From Ferranicluibacter quercicola (GTDB taxonomy: Bacteria; Pseudomonadota; Alphaproteobacteria; Rhizobiales; Rhizobiaceae), in assembly GCF_021168455.1 (NCBI RefSeq), contig NZ_JAJOZR010000013.1:87865-151864 (forward strand): a stretch of 64,000 bases of DNA. Direction: 5' to 3'. A program made the translations under genes and the position numbers. Below are positions 61,555-64,000 of the stretch, one piece after another. The notes beneath the pieces are model-generated. The model was not told the origin of the DNA, did not search any database, and worked only from the letters and a program-made list of their open reading frames with translations. Within the stretch, counting starts at the first letter, position 1. Each line of letters begins with the position of its first letter.

Positions 61555-63375
61555 ATGACCGTCGATCCCCGCATCGCAGCCATCACCGCCCGCATCGTCG
61601 AGCGCTCCAAGCCCTCACGCGAACTCTATCTCCACCGCGTGCGCAACGCCGCCGCCAAAGGCGTGCACCGCTCCGTGCTCGGCTGCGGCAATCTCGCGCA
61701 TGGCTTCGCCGTCTGTTCCCCCTCCGAGAAGGTCGCGCTGTCGGGAGACACCGTGCCCAATCTCGGGATCATCACCTCCTACAACGACATGCTGTCGGCG
61801 CATCAGCCGTTCGAAACCTACCCGGCGATGATCCGCGAAGCGGCGGCGCAAGCCGGTGGCATCGCCCAGGTGGCCGGCGGCGTGCCCGCCATGTGCGATG
61901 GCGTAACCCAGGGCCAGCCCGGCATGGAACTGTCGCTGTTTTCGCGGGATCTCATCGCCATGGCAGCCGGCATAGGCCTCTCGCACAATATGTTCGACAG
62001 CACGGTCTATCTCGGCGTCTGCGACAAGATCGTGCCCGGCCTGATGATCGCGGCCATGACCTTCGGCCACCTCCCCGCCGTCTTCATTCCCGCCGGCCCG
62101 ATGACGACCGGCCTGCCGAACGACGAGAAGGCCCGCGTGCGCCAGCTCTACGCCGAAGGCAAGATCGGCCGCGACGAACTGCTGGACGCCGAGTCCAAGT
62201 CCTATCACGGTCCCGGCACCTGCACCTTCTACGGCACGGCCAATTCCAACCAGATGGTGATGGAGATCATGGGCTTTCACATGCCCGGTGCGTCCTTCAT
62301 CAATCCCGGCACGCCGCTGCGCGACGCGCTGACGCGTGAGGCGACCAAGCGGGCGCTGGCGATCACCGCGCTCGGCAATGAATTCACCCCCGCCGGCGAA
62401 ATGATCGACGAGCGCTCCATCGTCAACGGCGTCATCGGCCTGCATGCGACGGGCGGCTCGACCAACCACACGATGCATCTCGTCGCCATGGCGCGCGCCG
62501 CCGGCATCATGCTCACCTGGCAGGATATTTCGGAGCTTTCCGACATCATCCCGCTGCTGGCCCGTGTCTACCCCAACGGCCTTGCGGACGTGAACCATTT
62601 CCACGCCGCCGGCGGGATCGGCTATCTCATCGGCCAGCTCTTGAAGACCGGCATGATCCACGAGGACGTGCGCACCGTCTTCGGCCATGGGCTCCAGGCC
62701 TATGCGATCGACGTGAAGCTCGGCGAGAACGGCACGGTTGCCCGCGAGCGCGCGCCCGATGTCAGCCACGACCCGAAGGTGCTCGCCACCATCGACAAGC
62801 CCTTCCAGACGACGGGCGGCCTCAAGATGCTCACCGGCAATCTCGGCAAGGCCGTCATCAAGATCTCGGCCGTCAAGCCGGAGCGCCACATCATCGAGGC
62901 GCCGGCAAAGATCTTCCACGATCAGGCAAGCCTCAACGACGCCTTCAAGGAGGGCAAGCTCGAGGGCAATTTCGTCGCCGTCGTGCGCTTCCAGGGCCCC
63001 AAGGCGAACGGCATGCCGGAACTGCACAAGCTGACGACCGTGCTCGGCATCCTGCAGGATCGCGGCCAGATGGTCGCCCTCATCACCGACGGGCGCATGT
63101 CCGGCGCATCCGGCAAAGTCCCCTCCGCCATCCACATGACCCCAGAGGCCAAGGACGGCGGCCCGATCTCCAAGATCCGCGAAGGTGATATCATCCGGCT
63201 GGATGCCACGACCGGCGAGATCAACGTGCTTGTGTCGGACGCAGAATTGGATGCGCGCGAACCGGCAGAAGCCGACCTGTCCGGCAACGAATTCGGCATG
63301 GGCCGCGAACTGTTCGCACCATTCCGGGCGATGACGGGGGCTGCCGAACACGGGGCGAGCGTGTTTTTTCATTGA
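61555..63375 (+). CDS. edd: Phosphogluconate dehydratase
   Basis: This 606-residue member of the IlvD/Edd family has the Fe-S cysteines in PAMCDGVTQGQPG and YLGVCDKIVPG. It forms KDPG from 6-phosphogluconate. It is the third gene of the operon, 122 bases after pgl. The aldolase (eda) is not adjacent. Length and motifs are complete. Confidence 0.95.
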   Translation: MTVDPRIAAITARIVERSKPSRELYLHRVRNAAAKGVHRSVLGCGNLAHGFAVCSPSEKVALSGDTVPNLGIITSYNDMLSAHQPFETYPAMIREAAAQAGGIAQVAGGVPAMCDGVTQGQPGMELSLFSRDLIAMAAGIGLSHNMFDSTVYLGVCDKIVPGLMIAAMTFGHLPAVFIPAGPMTTGLPNDEKARVRQLYAEGKIGRDELLDAESKSYHGPGTCTFYGTANSNQMVMEIMGFHMPGASFINPGTPLRDALTREATKRALAITALGNEFTPAGEMIDERSIVNGVIGLHATGGSTNHTMHLVAMARAAGIMLTWQDISELSDIIPLLARVYPNGLADVNHFHAAGGIGYLIGQLLKTGMIHEDVRTVFGHGLQAYAIDVKLGENGTVARERAPDVSHDPKVLATIDKPFQTTGGLKMLTGNLGKAVIKISAVKPERHIIEAPAKIFHDQASLNDAFKEGKLEGNFVAVVRFQGPKANGMPELHKLTTVLGILQDRGQMVALITDGRMSGASGKVPSAIHMTPEAKDGGPISKIREGDIIRLDATTGEINVLVSDAELDAREPAEADLSGNEFGMGRELFAPFRAMTGAAEHGASVFFH

Positions 63376-63398
63376 TTTGCACTGATGCAGCTTTCGCG

Positions 63399-63420
63399 AA
63401 TATACGGTGCCTTGTATATT
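63399..63420. promoter_or_regulatory. Inverted repeat before the toxin gene
   Basis: AATATAC, 8 bases, GTATATT: perfect 7-bp arms, 6 bases from the toxin ATG, overlapping the likely -10. The size and place fit an autoregulatory operator of a toxin-antitoxin pair. Confidence 0.5.
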
Positions 63421-63426
63421 TGACGA

Positions 63427-63720
63427 ATGAAGGTTCTCACGTTTTGCGGCAACAGTCTCCGAGATCTGCGGGCCTTCCCGGAAGCGGTCGGGCGTGAAGC
63501 TGGCTATCAACTTGAAAAGGTGCAGAACGCCCAACCGCCCTCCCACTGGAAGCCCATGCCATCCATCGGCAAGGGCGTCCAGGAAATCCGTGTGAGGGAT
63601 GAATCCGGTGCTTTCCGTGTCATCTATGTCGCTCGGTTTGCCGATGCGGTTTACGTGCTACATCGTTTCCAGAAAAAGCCGCAGAAGACAGGCCAGACAG
63701 ATCTGGACCTCGCGACGTAG
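63427..63720 (+). CDS. RelE/HigB (Gp49-like) toxin with an early amber stop
   Basis: This 97-residue protein is of the phage Gp49-like/HigB toxin type (LRAFPEAVGREAGYQLEKVQ; WKPMPSIGKGVQEIRVRDE; FRVIYVARFADAVYVLHRFQKK). Such toxins cleave mRNA on ribosomes. The TAG at 63718 falls where family members continue; the same frame reads on for 11 codons (RYRDLVKGLDP) to a TGA that overlaps the antitoxin ATG (ATGA). So the present form is probably truncated by a single-base nonsense change. Only a weak ribosome site is seen. Confidence 0.75.
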   Translation: MKVLTFCGNSLRDLRAFPEAVGREAGYQLEKVQNAQPPSHWKPMPSIGKGVQEIRVRDESGAFRVIYVARFADAVYVLHRFQKKPQKTGQTDLDLAT

Positions 63721-63752
63721 CGCTATCGCGATCTGGTCAAGGGACTCGACCC

Positions 63753-63774
63753 ATGAGGGATGAAACATTTGCTA
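63753..63774 (+). pseudogene. Antitoxin gene remnant, cut by an IS
   Basis: An ATG overlapping the full-length toxin frame's TGA begins MRDETFA, the kind of start seen in HigA-type antitoxins of this locus. After about seven codons the sequence changes to the IS630-type element (TA at 63773-63774). The read-through frame ends in nonsense at 63843. The rest of the antitoxin would be on the far side of the element, outside the window. Inference from layout. Confidence 0.4.
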
Positions 63775-64000
63775 GAGTCTGTCTGCGGGTAACGGAATCG
63801 GGGGCTGGCATTTTGTGTTGTTTTCTGATTCCGTATGGATTTTAGCGGGAGGCTTTCAGCAATGCCGAAGTCACTTTCGTTGGATTTGCGCAGCCGGATT
63901 GCGGCGGCTGTCGTGCAGGGTGAATCGGTTCGATCTGTTGCGCGACGGTTCGATGTGTCGGCTGCGAGTGCGGTGCGGCTTGGGCAGAAGTTGCGGGCGG
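63775..64000 (+). mobile_element. IS630-family insertion sequence, left part
   Basis: The element contains the start of an IS630-type transposase (63862) and begins close to a TA dinucleotide, the target of this family. The exact left end is uncertain by a few bases; the right end is outside the window. Confidence 0.6.
63862..64000 (+). CDS. IS630-family transposase, N-terminal part
   Basis: The first 46 codons read MPKSLSLDLRSRIAAAVVQG then ESVRSVARRFDVSAASAVRL, the helix-turn-helix that opens IS630-type transposases in rhizobia. A GGGAGG ribosome site lies 9 bases upstream. The catalytic DDE part is beyond the window, so neither a frameshift nor activity can be judged. Confidence 0.75.
   Translation, partial: MPKSLSLDLRSRIAAAVVQGESVRSVARRFDVSAASAVRLGQKLRA

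Overview
This window is a 64 kb piece of a high-GC alphaproteobacterial chromosome, almost certainly from the Rhizobiaceae. The evidence is an iron regulator of the RirA type, a NepR/PhyR general stress response (GSR) locus, the TIGR02587/TIGR02588 gene pair, a full hut cluster with hutF and hutD, a linked zwf-pgl-edd Entner-Doudoroff operon, a CtrA-type promoter in front of a PdhS/DivJ-like kinase, and a tRNA-His without an encoded G-1. I do not assign a genus.

Region 1 (0-8.6 kb) is a stress-response neighbourhood. nepR and phyR are divergent. Around them lie small membrane, lipoprotein and PRC-barrel genes and a second NepR-like gene. By eye I find six matches to the EcfG promoter pattern GGAAC-N16/17-CGTT plus one near match, mostly in front of small genes of unknown function. 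No ecfG sigma gene is visible here.

Region 2 (8.7-22.2 kb) holds RidA, a PepSY/response regulator/histidine kinase operon, a complete dppABCDF-type peptide transporter, an orphan LuxR regulator, a receiver-only protein, rirA, and mmsA with a divergent LysR gene.

Region 3 (22.4-33.2 kb) is histidine catabolism: hutF faces hutI-hutH-hutG-hutU-hutD across a perfect HutC-like operator. It is followed by a sarcosine/N-methyltryptophan oxidase-like flavoenzyme, a membrane hydrolase and a lipoprotein.

Region 4 (33.5-45.4 kb) holds a chemoreceptor with a CheR-type C-terminal pentapeptide, tRNA-His, a phasin with a large palindromic operator, a 1349-residue hybrid PAS/histidine kinase under two CtrA-like boxes, acetoacetyl-CoA synthetase, two unknown small genes, and an ScfR-type XRE regulator. 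The phasin, acetoacetyl-CoA synthetase and ScfR genes suggest a polyhydroxybutyrate/short-chain acyl theme.

Region 5 (45.5-59.2 kb) holds potFGHI (putrescine import) and, 7 kb later, puuA and puuB-like genes (gamma-glutamylputrescine pathway). Between them is an A/T-richer accessory stretch (49.7-51.7 kb) with a LuxR gene and a small secreted protein, then a second large chemoreceptor.

Region 6 (59.2-64 kb) holds zwf-pgl-edd, then a damaged toxin-antitoxin locus. The toxin has an early amber stop, and the antitoxin is cut after about seven codons by an IS630-type element that runs out of the window.
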